Assembly: GCA_902538915.1 (NCBI GenBank)
Contig: CACBGZ010000001.1
Span: 489,489-553,488 of the forward strand
Reading direction: 5' to 3'
Length of the DNA stretch: 64,000 bases
Source: an uncultured Pelagibacteraceae bacterium
GTDB lineage: Bacteria; Pseudomonadota; Alphaproteobacteria; Pelagibacterales; Pelagibacteraceae
This document shows positions 1 through 9,007 of this stretch, in pieces. Every line of letters starts with the position of its first letter. The stretch's first letter is position 1. Position numbers and translations under genes: made by a program. The notes below the pieces were generated by a model. The model was not told where the DNA came from and did no database searches. It worked only from the letters and a program-made list of their open reading frames with translations.

Positions 1-42
1 TTAGCTTTAGCAAAAAATAAGGAAAAATTAGAAGTTAAGTGA
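1..42 (+). CDS. petB: cytochrome b, C-terminal end only (partial)
   Basis: Frame 1 is open from the window edge and encodes 13 residues (LALAKNKEKLEVK) before a TGA at 40-42. The stop overlaps the GTG start of the cytochrome c1 gene in a GTGA arrangement, so the two are translationally coupled. In bacterial bc1 operons the order is petA-petB-petC, so this tail is most likely the end of cytochrome b. That identity comes only from position; the residues themselves are not diagnostic. Confidence 0.6.
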   Translation, partial: LALAKNKEKLEVK

Positions 43-818
43 AAAGTTATTTAAGAATATTGTTAATTTTTATTTTATTTTTTGGATTTTCTGTCAAATC
101 TAATTCGGCTGAAAAAATTGAGTATTTAAAAACTGATTGGAGTTTTAAAGGACTTTTTGGAAAGTTTGATAGAGGAGCATTGCAAAGAGGATATCAAGTT
201 TATACTGAGGTTTGTTCATCTTGTCATTCAATGAAATATCTCAGTTATAGAAACTTAGCTGAAAAAGGTGGTCCAGAGTTTTCTTTAGCACAAGCTAAAG
301 CAATAGCAGCGTCTTTTGAAGTCACTGATGGACCAAATGATGATGGGGAAATGTTCACAAGACCAGGTAAATTATCTGATAAGTTTGTGATGCCATATGA
401 TAATGTTAAGGCAGCGCAGGCTGCAAATGGTGGAGCGTATCCACCTGATATGTCAGTTTTAGTAAAAGCTAGGGGAGGTGGGGTAGACTATATTTATTCT
501 TTACTTCAAGGTTACGAAAATCCCCCAGCAGGCATGAGTTTAGACGATGGAGTTTATTACAACAAATATATGTATGGAAATAAAATAAAAATGGCTAATC
601 AACTTTCAGATGGTCTAGTTGAATATGGTGATGGTACTACGGCCTCAGTTGAGCAGATGTCAAAAGATGTCACTACATTTTTGATGTGGGCAGCTGAACC
701 ACATTTAGAGTCAAGACATCAGATGGGTTTCAAAGCTATTGTTTATTTAACTATATTAACAATTTTAGTTTATTTCAGTATGAAACGAATCTGGTCACGT
801 ATTGAAACGGAAGTTTAA
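39..818 (+). CDS. petC: cytochrome c1 of the ubiquinol-cytochrome c reductase (complex III)
   Basis: This is the membrane-anchored c-type haem subunit of the bc1 complex, which passes electrons from the Rieske centre to soluble cytochrome c on the periplasmic side. A signal peptide covers about residues 1-24. The haem-binding CSSCH lies at residues 59-63 and is followed by the MKYLSYRNL stretch typical of cytochrome c1. One C-terminal transmembrane helix (about 233-250) follows the region of the distal Met ligand. The start is a GTG overlapping the upstream stop. The 3' end overlaps the convergent ychF gene by 24 bases. At 259 residues it has the normal family length. Confidence 0.95.
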   Translation: MKSYLRILLIFILFFGFSVKSNSAEKIEYLKTDWSFKGLFGKFDRGALQRGYQVYTEVCSSCHSMKYLSYRNLAEKGGPEFSLAQAKAIAASFEVTDGPNDDGEMFTRPGKLSDKFVMPYDNVKAAQAANGGAYPPDMSVLVKARGGGVDYIYSLLQGYENPPAGMSLDDGVYYNKYMYGNKIKMANQLSDGLVEYGDGTTASVEQMSKDVTTFLMWAAEPHLESRHQMGFKAIVYLTILTILVYFSMKRIWSRIETEV

Positions 819-1868
819 TACGTCACCATCTTGTACAACATAATCTTTTCCCTCTAATCGCATTTTACCATTCAATTTTGCATTGGCCCAACCTTTATTA
901 ACAATAAAGTCACTATACGATATAGTTTCTGCTCTGATAAATCCTTTTTCAAAATCAGAGTGAATTTCTCCAGCTGCCTTAGGTGCTTTACAGTTTTTTT
1001 CTATTGTCCATGCCCTAGTTTCCTCAGGCCCAGAGGTGAAATAGGTATCTAACTCTAATATTTCATAACCTTTTTGAATCAACATACTTAATCCTGTCTC
1101 TTTTAGTCCTATCATTTCCATATAGTTTTTCTTCTCACCTTGATCAAAATTATTTATTTGGTTTTCTACATCTGCTGAAATTATCAAAACATTATCGTGT
1201 CCAAATTTGGTTATAATTTTTTTGGTGTATTCGTTACCTTTTTGAATACTTTCCTCATCAACATTACACACATATATTTTAGGCTTCAAAGATAGTAGCC
1301 CGCTTTGGTTGAGCTGTTTTTTTTCAAATTTTGATTTTAAAACTGAGATATCTTCATCATTATTGATATATTCTGACGCACTTTCAAGAATTTTTAACTG
1401 TTCATCCTCTAGATTTTTTTTATTGTTTTTTTCTAACCTTTTTTGAATAGACTCCATGTCAGCAAGCAACATTTCTGTTTCAATTATTTCTAGGTCTCTA
1501 ATAGGATCCACATTCGGGTTTACATTTTGAATATCTTCTGAGTCAAAACATCTTATTAAATGTATAATTGCATCAACTTCTCTTATATGTGATAGGAATT
1601 TATTTCCTAAACCTTCTCCTTTAGATGCACCTTTTACCAAACCTGCAATATCAACAAAAGAAATAGTTGTATTAATAATTTTCTTAGAATTTGAAATATT
1701 TGCTAAATTTTTCAATCTTATATCTGGAACAGGAACAATGCCAACGTTTGGTTCAATGGTGCAAAAAGGAAAATTTGCAGCTTGAGCTTTACTTGAATTT
1801 GTTAAAGCATTAAACAAAGTCGATTTACCAACATTAGGCAGTCCAACTATTCCACACTTGAAACCCAT
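795..1868 (-). CDS. ychF: redox-regulated ATPase YchF (Obg-family P-loop protein)
   Basis: YchF/OLA1 proteins are ribosome-associated P-loop NTPases that prefer ATP; their role in translation and stress response is only partly understood. The protein opens with the Walker A GLPNVGKSTLF (about residues 7-17). The switch region DIAGLVKGASKGEGLG and the inserted helical arm follow, and a TGS domain ends with the sequence around GKDYVVQDGDVLNF. Its 357 residues are close to the usual 363. The start ATG overlaps the pth stop by one base (TAATG). pth-ychF adjacency is common in proteobacteria. Confidence 0.96.
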   Translation of the reverse strand: MGFKCGIVGLPNVGKSTLFNALTNSSKAQAANFPFCTIEPNVGIVPVPDIRLKNLANISNSKKIINTTISFVDIAGLVKGASKGEGLGNKFLSHIREVDAIIHLIRCFDSEDIQNVNPNVDPIRDLEIIETEMLLADMESIQKRLEKNNKKNLEDEQLKILESASEYINNDEDISVLKSKFEKKQLNQSGLLSLKPKIYVCNVDEESIQKGNEYTKKIITKFGHDNVLIISADVENQINNFDQGEKKNYMEMIGLKETGLSMLIQKGYEILELDTYFTSGPEETRAWTIEKNCKAPKAAGEIHSDFEKGFIRAETISYSDFIVNKGWANAKLNGKMRLEGKDYVVQDGDVLNFRFNT

Positions 1869-2428
1869 TATCTATTATTAACTGTACTAGAAAATAGGTC
1901 TAATTTTTTTTCAACAAGAATAGAGATTGAGTCTGTTATATTTTCCGTGATTTTTTCCATATCAACAGTCTCATCATCGTTAAAGTTTTGCAAAACATAA
2001 TCTGCAACCTCTATAGAACCTTTTGGTTTACCAATACCAATTCTAACCCTTGAGTAGTCTTTACCTATAAATTTATCAATAGATGCCACTCCATTATGAC
2101 CTGCGCTTGACCCACCAAATTTAGTTTTAATTTTTCCAAATTCTACGTCCAAATCATCATGAAAAACAATTACATCTTCAGCATTTATCTTAAAATATTC
2201 AATTAATTCTCTTATGCAAACCCCAGAATTATTCATGAATGTTAATGGTTTGATGGCATAAACTTTCTTTTTACCTATGTTCCCAGTAGTTAAAAGACCT
2301 TTAAATTTTGGTTTTTGCTTGGATAGGTTAAATTTTTTATTAATACAATCTATAATTTTAAAGCCAACATTATGCCTATTATTTTCACTGTTGGGAGTTG
2401 GATTACCTAATCCTACAAATAAAATCAT
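1868..2428 (-). CDS. pth: peptidyl-tRNA hydrolase
   Basis: Pth cleaves the ester bond of peptidyl-tRNAs that drop off stalled ribosomes, recycling tRNA. The N-terminal GLGNPTPNSENNRHNVGF carries the conserved Asn and the catalytic His (in RHNVGF, about residue 20). PLTFMNNSG, the HDDLD motif and GGSSAGHNG (about 105-113) are further family signatures. The length of 186 residues is normal. It sits between rplY (31-base gap) and ychF (1-base overlap), the common rplY-pth-ychF order, so the three probably share a transcript. Confidence 0.96.
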   Translation of the reverse strand: MILFVGLGNPTPNSENNRHNVGFKIIDCINKKFNLSKQKPKFKGLLTTGNIGKKKVYAIKPLTFMNNSGVCIRELIEYFKINAEDVIVFHDDLDVEFGKIKTKFGGSSAGHNGVASIDKFIGKDYSRVRIGIGKPKGSIEVADYVLQNFNDDETVDMEKITENITDSISILVEKKLDLFSSTVNNR

Positions 2429-2460
2429 AAATAAAAGTGGTTAGTTTCAATTTTGATTGA

Positions 2461-3201
2461 CTATTTTTTTTCTTCAGGAGGTTTCTTTTCAGAAGATTTT
2501 TTTTCATCAGGTTTTTTATCATCACCTTCTTTTTTGTCTCCTTTAGCTGGATCAGCTACAGCCTTATCTCCCTCTGCTGAAGCTTCAACTCCTTCTTCAC
2601 CCTCTACAGCCTCAGCATCCGCTGGTTTTTCCGGTTCTTTAATTACCGTTGGTGCAGCAAGAGTGGCTATAACAAAGTCTCTTCCTTGAATCGTTGGAGT
2701 TACCTCTGAGTCTAATTTTATAGAGGAGATCTTAAAACTTTCTCCAATGTCAACACCATCAAGATCAATAGTTAAATTTTCTGGTATTTTTTCACTTGGG
2801 CAATTTAATTCAACTTTTCTTCTTACAATATTCAAAACTCCCCCTCTTTTTAGACCTGGAGATTTCTCATGATTAATAAAATTTACTGGCACTTCAATTT
2901 TAATTTTTACACCGGGTAATATTCTTAAAAAATCTATATGAGTAGGTTCATCGCTTAAAATATGATACTTAATTTCTCTAGGTAAAACATTCTGAGATTT
3001 ACCATCAATTACTAACGTAATAATATTTGATAAAAAATTTTCCTTATCAATTAAAGTTTTCAATAACTTTTTGGAGACAGATATTTTTTGGTTTTGGTCT
3101 TTACCACCATAAATAATACCAGGCACATTCCCGCTATCTCTAATAGCATTTAATTGACCTTTAGTTGAATTATTTCTGATGCTTGCTTCTAACGAGTTCA
3201 T
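2461..3201 (-). CDS. rplY: 50S ribosomal protein L25/general stress protein Ctc, with charged tail
   Basis: The product binds 5S rRNA in the central protuberance of the large subunit. Residues 1-95 form the L25 domain and about 96-185 the TL5/Ctc C-terminal domain, including the HIDFLRI and INHEKSPGLKRGGVLN segments. From about residue 190 on the protein is a low-complexity Ala/Glu/Asp/Lys tail of some 55 residues with no predicted fold. It is 31 bases upstream of pth in the same direction. The tail explains the length of 246 against roughly 190-210 in many relatives. Confidence 0.93.
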   Translation of the reverse strand: MNSLEASIRNNSTKGQLNAIRDSGNVPGIIYGGKDQNQKISVSKKLLKTLIDKENFLSNIITLVIDGKSQNVLPREIKYHILSDEPTHIDFLRILPGVKIKIEVPVNFINHEKSPGLKRGGVLNIVRRKVELNCPSEKIPENLTIDLDGVDIGESFKISSIKLDSEVTPTIQGRDFVIATLAAPTVIKEPEKPADAEAVEGEEGVEASAEGDKAVADPAKGDKKEGDDKKPDEKKSSEKKPPEEKK

Positions 3202-3244
3202 AAAAAATAGTTTTTTAAACCATGTTTATAAATAATCAAGGTAA

Positions 3245-4177
3245 TTATTTAAATAAATCAGATACAGATGTTGAATTAGAAATTCTTTTTATTGCCTCTC
3301 CCATAAGGTTTGAGACAGGTAAAACCTCTATATTTCTAACATTTTTAGTTTTTTGGCTATTATCGATTGTGTCAGTAATAACCAAATTTTTTATCACTGA
3401 ATTTTTAATTTTCTTAACAGCATCTCCACTTAAAACTCCATGAGTAATATAAACATAGACCTCTTTAGCCCCCCTTTGTTTTAAAGCTTTAGCTGCATTA
3501 ACAATAGTGCCACCTGAGTCAATTATGTCATCAACAATTATACATGTTTGGTTTTTTACATCTCCAATAACATTCATTACCTGTGACTGACCAGGTTTCG
3601 GTCTTCTTTTGTCAACAATTGCTAAACCAACATTTAGGAGTTTACCAAGAGCTCTAGCTCTTTCAGTTCCACCTACATCAGGTGCCACACAAATAATTTT
3701 TTTACTTTTAATGTGTTTTTTTGCGTGTCTTGCAAATATCGGTGTTGAAAAAAGATTATCAACAGGAATATCAAAAAAACCTTGTATTTGTCCAGCATGC
3801 AGGTCAACTGTAACAACTCTGTCTGCACCTGCTTTTGTAATCAAATTTGAAACTAGCTTAGCGGAAATAGAAGTTCTTGGGACAACTTTCCTATCCTGTC
3901 TGGCGTATCCAAAATATGGAATGACAGCTGTGATATTTTTTGCTGATGATCTCTTTAGAGCATCTATACAAAGTAATAATTCCATTAGGTTATCATTTGC
4001 AGGAGATGAGATAGACTGAATGATAAAAATACTATTTCCTCTGATATTTTCATTAATCTCAATGTATATTTCGCCGTCAGCAAATTTTCTTATGCTTGAA
4101 TTTACAAGCTTTGTTTTTAAATATTTAGCAATATTTTTACTAAGTAATTTGTTGCTGTTTCCAGTTAATAGTTTCAT
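3245..4177 (-). CDS. prs: ribose-phosphate pyrophosphokinase (PRPP synthetase)
   Basis: The enzyme makes phosphoribosyl pyrophosphate from ribose 5-phosphate and ATP for purine, pyrimidine, histidine, tryptophan and NAD synthesis. Visible signatures are YARQDRKVVPRTSISAK (about residues 93-109), the VDLHAGQIQGFF stretch (about 126-137) and the PRPP-binding loop IVDDIIDSGGTI (about 215-226). At 310 residues it has the family length. It lies 43 bases before rplY in the same direction and 8 bases after pgeF. Confidence 0.96.
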   Translation of the reverse strand: MKLLTGNSNKLLSKNIAKYLKTKLVNSSIRKFADGEIYIEINENIRGNSIFIIQSISSPANDNLMELLLCIDALKRSSAKNITAVIPYFGYARQDRKVVPRTSISAKLVSNLITKAGADRVVTVDLHAGQIQGFFDIPVDNLFSTPIFARHAKKHIKSKKIICVAPDVGGTERARALGKLLNVGLAIVDKRRPKPGQSQVMNVIGDVKNQTCIIVDDIIDSGGTIVNAAKALKQRGAKEVYVYITHGVLSGDAVKKIKNSVIKNLVITDTIDNSQKTKNVRNIEVLPVSNLMGEAIKRISNSTSVSDLFK

Positions 4178-4185
4178 TGAAAAGT

Positions 4186-4947
4186 CTAATTAATCATAAT
4201 TATTGAAATATTTCTACCATAATCATCATGTTTTAATTTTAAAGATCGCCTCGCACTAAAAAAATTATTTTTACTATCAAAAGTATCTATTTTTATAATT
4301 TCAATATTTGAAATTTTACTCGATTTTAATTGAGATTTTACATAATTAGGAAGATCGAAATAAATTATATTTTTCATATTTTTAAAGAAAACTTTATTTT
4401 TTTTATTCTTTTTTAAGAACTTTTTTTGAAAATCATTTTTAACATTGTAGCTTTTAAGATGAATACATGGACCAATTGTTGCAACTATATTTTTTTCTAT
4501 ACAACCTTTATTTAACATGAAATCAACTACTTTTTGAATTATCCCCTTAAAGGCACTTTTCCATCCAGCGTGAATTGCAGCTATCACGTTCATTTTTTTA
4601 TCGTATAATAGTATCGGTGCACAATCTGCGGTCAAAACTGCAATAGGTATTTTCTTTTGGTCAGTAATAATAGCATCAGCTTTAATTTTTTTTTTTCTAA
4701 ATTTAAAATTTTTACTTATATAAATAATCTTGTTACCGTGTACTTGATTGATCAAGAAAATATTTCTAGATTTTTTGCTTATTTTATTTTTGACAATTTT
4801 TAAATTATTTTTAATTTTTGACTTAAAATCATTAGACCCAGGTCCACAATTTAAGCTTTTATAAATTCCACTTGATTTCCCTCCCATTCTATTAAAGAAA
4901 CCGTGTTTAATTTTTTTATGCTTGGATAATAATTTGGAGGTAATCAA
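4186..4947 (-). CDS. pgeF: PgeF/YfiH-family laccase-domain protein (peptidoglycan editing factor)
   Basis: Members of this family hydrolyse or phosphorolyse purine nucleosides; the E. coli homologue is linked to removing mis-incorporated L-Ser from peptidoglycan precursors. The metal-site motifs are present: INQVHGNKI (conserved His), TADCAPILLYD and AAIHAGWKSAFKG, followed by GPCIHLKSYNV. The start is a TTG two bases after the midA stop; I see no in-frame ATG near it. Its 253 residues match the family. It probably shares a transcript with lgt and midA upstream. The exact substrate here is not decided by sequence. Confidence 0.88.
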   Translation of the reverse strand: MITSKLLSKHKKIKHGFFNRMGGKSSGIYKSLNCGPGSNDFKSKIKNNLKIVKNKISKKSRNIFLINQVHGNKIIYISKNFKFRKKKIKADAIITDQKKIPIAVLTADCAPILLYDKKMNVIAAIHAGWKSAFKGIIQKVVDFMLNKGCIEKNIVATIGPCIHLKSYNVKNDFQKKFLKKNKKNKVFFKNMKNIIYFDLPNYVKSQLKSSKISNIEIIKIDTFDSKNNFFSARRSLKLKHDDYGRNISIIMIN

Positions 4948-4949
4948 TG

Positions 4950-5996
4950 CTAAAAACCTAGATTAAAATTATTTTTTTTATTTTTAATAAACATCACTTT
5001 GAATAAAGTACCCATTTGTTTTTCATCAATAAGTCTATTCAATCTGTAATAGATATCAGCTTTTCTCGAAAAATCTTTATATTTTGATATAGATTCAGCT
5101 CTGTGCTTTATCCCCATTTTTATCAAAAAATTTTTTTGAGTGTTAAAACTATTATCCAATCCACCCAATTTTTTTGTAAATCTTTTAAATAACTCAAAAT
5201 TTATATTGTGTGTAATATCTGCATTTCCAATATTCTCTAAAATATTGGCAAATTTGTGATTAGAGACTGCCTGCAAAGTATTTTTCATTTTTTTGTCAAA
5301 GTTTCCATAATCTATTAATAATATTCCCCCACTATTTCTTTTGATTATATTAGAAATTTTTTTTAAATAATCAAAACCGATCTCAGAATATTCAATGAAA
5401 TTTTGATTTTGTGAAATTTTGAAATTTAGTTTTTTTTCAATTTTTTTTATATCAGCTTTTTTTTCGATAAAAGAGGCTTTAGAAAAATTTTCAAAATTAA
5501 CAAATTTTTCGTACCAAATATCTTTATATTTTCTGAATTGTTTTATCGGCATCGCATCAAAAAATTCATTCGCAATAAATATACTTGGATTTTTTTTTAT
5601 TTTATCAACTCGATAAACCCAAGAAACTCTATATTTTTCTAATTTTTTTTTCTGTATCTTAATTAAAGTTGGGCTTTTTTCATGAATTATGAAACTACAA
5701 GATTTTAAAAATGATGGAAAATTTTTAAAACTTTCTATCATTATTTTCATCATTTCACCGTTTCCTGCACCGAGTTCAACTAAGTTAAATTTTTTTGGCG
5801 CGCCCAGGTTTTCCCAAAAACTGACAGTCCAAATAGCTATCATTTCAGAAAAAAGTCTAGAGACATTTGGCGCTGTTATAAAATCACCTTGTTTGCCAAA
5901 AGGATCTTTTTTCATATAGTAACCAAATTTTTTGTTATACAGAGATAAATCTATAAATTCATCTAAAGGAAGTTCATGACTCTTTTTTATTTTCAT
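4950..5996 (-). CDS. MidA/NDUFAF7-family SAM-dependent methyltransferase
   Basis: The family includes mitochondrial NDUFAF7, which methylates an arginine of a complex I subunit; the bacterial role is less clear. The N-terminus has the SLYNKKFGYYMKKDPFG motif with the following DFITAPNVSRLF. The SAM-binding ELGAGNGEMM is at about residues 74-83, and ANEFFDAMPIKQF follows near 142-154. The start ATG lies inside the 3' end of lgt (23-base overlap), and pgeF begins two bases after its stop, so lgt-midA-pgeF is one tight operon. Confidence 0.9.
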   Translation of the reverse strand: MKIKKSHELPLDEFIDLSLYNKKFGYYMKKDPFGKQGDFITAPNVSRLFSEMIAIWTVSFWENLGAPKKFNLVELGAGNGEMMKIMIESFKNFPSFLKSCSFIIHEKSPTLIKIQKKKLEKYRVSWVYRVDKIKKNPSIFIANEFFDAMPIKQFRKYKDIWYEKFVNFENFSKASFIEKKADIKKIEKKLNFKISQNQNFIEYSEIGFDYLKKISNIIKRNSGGILLIDYGNFDKKMKNTLQAVSNHKFANILENIGNADITHNINFELFKRFTKKLGGLDNSFNTQKNFLIKMGIKHRAESISKYKDFSRKADIYYRLNRLIDEKQMGTLFKVMFIKNKKNNFNLGF

Positions 5997-6756
5997 ATTT
6001 TCGGATAATTAAATATGTTCCAAGTAATAAAAACACAAAACTAATAATTTGCCCCATCGTGAGATTTAGTAATAAATAACCTAATTGTCCATCAGGTGCT
6101 CTAAAAAATTCAATTATGAATCTAAAAATTGAGTAAAAAACTAAAAACAAGCCAGAAATTAAACCTGGGGATTTGTTAATTAGTTTTTTTTGGAAATAGA
6201 TTAAAATTAAAAAAAGAACAAGTCCTTCAAAAAATGCCTCATATAATTGTGACGGATGTCTATATAAATCATCAATTTTGACAAATTTTACACCCCAGGG
6301 GAGACTTGTTTCGGTTCCATATAATTCGGAGTTTATGTAATTAGAAATTCGCCCTAAAAAAATTCCAATTGGAGCAACTAAAGAAACAATATCCAAATAA
6401 CTAAAAAAGTTTTGTTTATTTTTGTTAGCAAACCAAATACTAGAAATTATTATTCCTATAACTCCACCATGAAAAGACATCCCTCCCTCCCAAATTTTCA
6501 GAATATCTATGGGATTTTTTAAATAGTAATCTAAATTATAGAATAATACATAGCCCAATCTTCCTCCTATAATAATACCCAAAATAAGATAAGTAATGTA
6601 ATCGTCAAATTTTGTTTTAATTTCCTTATTATTAATAAAAAATTTTTTAGCTAAAAACCATCCAATTAAAATTCCAAAAACATAAGATAATGAATACCAT
6701 CTTATTTCGAATGAAAAAAAATTAAATGCTACTGGGTCAAAATTATTAATGAACAT
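5974..6756 (-). CDS. lgt: prolipoprotein diacylglyceryl transferase
   Basis: Lgt is the inner-membrane enzyme that moves a diacylglyceryl group from phosphatidylglycerol to the lipobox cysteine of prolipoproteins. The protein is strongly hydrophobic with about seven transmembrane segments. The signature GGMSFHGGVIG carries the essential His, and GRISNYINSELYG has the conserved Arg and Asn, followed by a HPSQLYEA segment near residue 166. At 260 residues it has the usual length. A lipoprotein client, BamD, is encoded later in the window. It is divergent from ubiK across 44 bases. Confidence 0.95.
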   Translation of the reverse strand: MFINNFDPVAFNFFSFEIRWYSLSYVFGILIGWFLAKKFFINNKEIKTKFDDYITYLILGIIIGGRLGYVLFYNLDYYLKNPIDILKIWEGGMSFHGGVIGIIISSIWFANKNKQNFFSYLDIVSLVAPIGIFLGRISNYINSELYGTETSLPWGVKFVKIDDLYRHPSQLYEAFFEGLVLFLILIYFQKKLINKSPGLISGLFLVFYSIFRFIIEFFRAPDGQLGYLLLNLTMGQIISFVFLLLGTYLIIRKYENKKES

Positions 6757-6800
6757 TTTGATAAATAACTATAGGTTATATCAAATATTGAAATAAAAAT

Positions 6801-7052
6801 ATGAAAAATTCAAAATTTGTTTTTGATAAATTGTCTAAAATATTTGAGCAAGGCCTTGTTACATCAAAGGATCTGGGATCAGAAATTTTAAGCATTTTAA
6901 GATCTAAAAGAGATGAAATAGTTTTTAGAATGAAACTTACAAGTAAAGAAGAATTTGAAGTTTTGTCAAAAAGAGTAGATAACCTTGAAAAAAAAATTTC
7001 ACTATTACAAAAAACAAGTAAAAAAAAAATTAAGCAGGCAAGAAAATCTTAA
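6801..7052 (+). CDS. ubiK: UbiK-like accessory factor (BMFP domain)
   Basis: UbiK (YqiC/DUF526) is a small coiled-coil protein that assists the ubiquinone biosynthesis complex at the membrane in proteobacteria. The 83-residue product matches: an N-terminal amphipathic helix (FVFDKLSKIFEQG), a middle section with LRSKRDEIVFRMKLTSKEEF, and a C-terminal heptad region VLSKRVDNLEKKISLLQK ending in a Lys/Arg tail. The family is short and divergent, so the call rests on overall pattern and length. Its last 23 bases overlap the 3' end of the convergent histidine kinase gene. Confidence 0.75.
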   Translation: MKNSKFVFDKLSKIFEQGLVTSKDLGSEILSILRSKRDEIVFRMKLTSKEEFEVLSKRVDNLEKKISLLQKTSKKKIKQARKS

Positions 7053-8349
7053 CCCCAAGACCATTCATTGATGACCTGTCGAGTTTAATGTATCCTCCAT
7101 GTGATCTAATAATATCTGAGGCAATTGATAATCCTAAACCAACACTAGATTTAGTTTCACCTCTACCTTTGTCAATCTTATAAAACGGTTTAAAAACGTT
7201 CTCGTATTCTTCTTTTGGAATACCTGGTCCATCATCTTCGATAAGTATAAATATATTTTTTCCATTTTTGTTCAATTCAACATTAAGTTTTTTCCCGTAC
7301 TTTAGACCGTTATCAATAATATTATTAAAGCACCTTTTTAATAGATTTTTTCTTCCATTTATTAAAATATCTTGAGCTAAATCTTTTATTATATAATCAT
7401 TTTCATACTTTTCTATTGTTTCGTTTATCAATTTTGAAAGGTCAAATATTTGATTTTTTTCTGATTGAGATGAGCTAGTAAATTGAAGATACTCATTAAG
7501 CATTTTTTCCATTTCACTAATATCATCACTTAATTTTGAGGAAATTTCTTTATCTTTAATAAAAGAAAGTTGTAATTTCATTCTTGTTAAAGGTGTTCGT
7601 AAATCGTGGCTTATTCCTGATAACATTTCAGATCTTTGGTTTAAATGTCTAAGTATCCTTTTTCTCATTTTATCAAATTCGTAACCTGCTTGTCTAATCT
7701 CAAGTGAGCCTGATGGTCTATAATCACCAACATCTTCACCTCTCCCAAACTTTTTGGCAGCCTTTGCTAAGTTAGTAATTGGTCGTGTTTGATTTTTTAA
7801 AAATATTATTGCAACAAAAATTAAAAAAATTGCTGGGACGGATATCCACAAACCAAATAATCTTGCTGAAGAGCTAGTAACTCTATCTCTAGGAACTAAA
7901 AATTCAAAATATCCGTCTTTGTATTTAATTCTAATATTTATTAATTCCAAGTAATCAGTAGTGCTAAACCAAAATTTATCATTCCCAATACTAGACTTTA
8001 ATTCTCTTCTTAATGATCTATCAATAGGACTAAACCATCTTTCATTTAATTCAAAATTAAAATCCTTATCTTTAAGATATTTGATATTTAAATTTAAGTA
8101 AATTGAAAATAAATCAACTATATAATCTTTGTTATTATCCTCGTTATCAAAAGCAACAATAAAAGTATCAATTTCACCAACCAAAGCTCTGGTCATTCCT
8201 TTATTAGTTTTAATCCAAAGACTATCAAAAAAAACTATTGTAACCAAAAGTTGAAGTGCAATTACCGGGATTGCTACAATAAGTAAGGCTCTATAAAATA
8301 ACCTTTTAGGTAATAGATTTTTTATTAGTTTATTCAATCCATAAAACAT
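7030..8349 (-). CDS. EnvZ-type sensor histidine kinase
   Basis: This is an inner-membrane sensor kinase. There is one membrane segment near residues 18-42, a periplasmic sensor region of about 120 residues, and a second membrane segment near 168-188. A HAMP domain follows, then the HisKA motif SGISHDLRTPLTRM with the phosphoacceptor His near residue 248. The N box (NNIIDNGLKYG), G1 (EDDGPGIP) and G2 (GLGLSIASDI) of the ATPase domain are all intact. I chose the ATG at 8349; a GTG two codons earlier (8355) is also possible. The start lies within the 3' end of the response regulator gene, so the pair is coupled. The EnvZ label is by architecture; the stimulus is unknown. Confidence 0.9.
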   Translation of the reverse strand: MFYGLNKLIKNLLPKRLFYRALLIVAIPVIALQLLVTIVFFDSLWIKTNKGMTRALVGEIDTFIVAFDNEDNNKDYIVDLFSIYLNLNIKYLKDKDFNFELNERWFSPIDRSLRRELKSSIGNDKFWFSTTDYLELINIRIKYKDGYFEFLVPRDRVTSSSARLFGLWISVPAIFLIFVAIIFLKNQTRPITNLAKAAKKFGRGEDVGDYRPSGSLEIRQAGYEFDKMRKRILRHLNQRSEMLSGISHDLRTPLTRMKLQLSFIKDKEISSKLSDDISEMEKMLNEYLQFTSSSQSEKNQIFDLSKLINETIEKYENDYIIKDLAQDILINGRKNLLKRCFNNIIDNGLKYGKKLNVELNKNGKNIFILIEDDGPGIPKEEYENVFKPFYKIDKGRGETKSSVGLGLSIASDIIRSHGGYIKLDRSSMNGLGVKIFLPA

Positions 8350-9007
8350 AACCACTACCTCTTAAAGTTTGTAAAAATTTTGGACTTTTTGGATCTATTT
8401 CTATTTTTTTTCTTAAACGAGTGATAATTACGTCTACTGATCTTTCTTTATCTAGATTAATTAGTTTACCTATATCAATTCTTGAAAATGTTTTACCAGG
8501 ATTATTAATCATTTTTTCTAAAATAATTTTTTCGGTATTATTAATCTTAAACTCTTTTTCGTTTTTGAGAATTATTAATTTATTTAAATCAATTTCAACA
8601 TTTGAAAATTTTACTATTTTTTTCAAATCTTCATCTTTTGTTTTCTTTAGTATATTTTTTATTCTAAGAACAAGCTCTTTTGGTTCAAATGGTTTCGGTA
8701 AATAATCATCTGCTCCTATTTCTAAACCTGTAACCCTTTCATCTGCAGTGCCTTTGGCTGTAAGCAGTATTACAGGGGTCAACAACTTACCTTTCTTTTC
8801 TTGAATAAATTGCAGACCACTTTTGCCTGGCATCATTATATCTAAAATAATGATGTCAAAATCAATAACTTTAATTTTTTCAGTAGCATCCTCTGCACTT
8901 TCTGCGGTGGTGACCAAAAAATTATTCTCATTCAAGTATTTTTTAACTAAAGATCTTATACCCTCGTCATCGTCTACTACTAATATATGTGCTAAGAATT
9001 TATCCAT
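8330..9007 (-). CDS. OmpR-family response regulator
   Basis: A receiver domain (about residues 1-120) carries the acidic DDD pocket near 12-14, the phosphoacceptor Asp in IIILDIMMPG and the conserved Lys in LLTAKGT. The C-terminal winged-helix DNA-binding domain (about 130-225) ends with VDVIITRLRKKIE and LRGSGYVL, typical of the OmpR/PhoB family. It overlaps the marR stop upstream by 8 bases and the kinase downstream by about 20, so all three are probably one operon. Its target genes cannot be read from this window. Confidence 0.92.
   Translation of the reverse strand: MDKFLAHILVVDDDEGIRSLVKKYLNENNFLVTTAESAEDATEKIKVIDFDIIILDIMMPGKSGLQFIQEKKGKLLTPVILLTAKGTADERVTGLEIGADDYLPKPFEPKELVLRIKNILKKTKDEDLKKIVKFSNVEIDLNKLIILKNEKEFKINNTEKIILEKMINNPGKTFSRIDIGKLINLDKERSVDVIITRLRKKIEIDPKSPKFLQTLRGSGYVLWIE

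Noticed and set aside
2453..2689. Plus-strand open frame with Ser/Phe-rich product opposite rplY
   Set aside because: It mirrors the low-complexity Lys/Glu-rich tail codons of rplY on the other strand and resembles no family.
3609..4019. 136-codon plus-strand frame opposite prs
   Set aside because: It lies wholly within prs, whose motifs are clear; the antisense product has no recognisable pattern.
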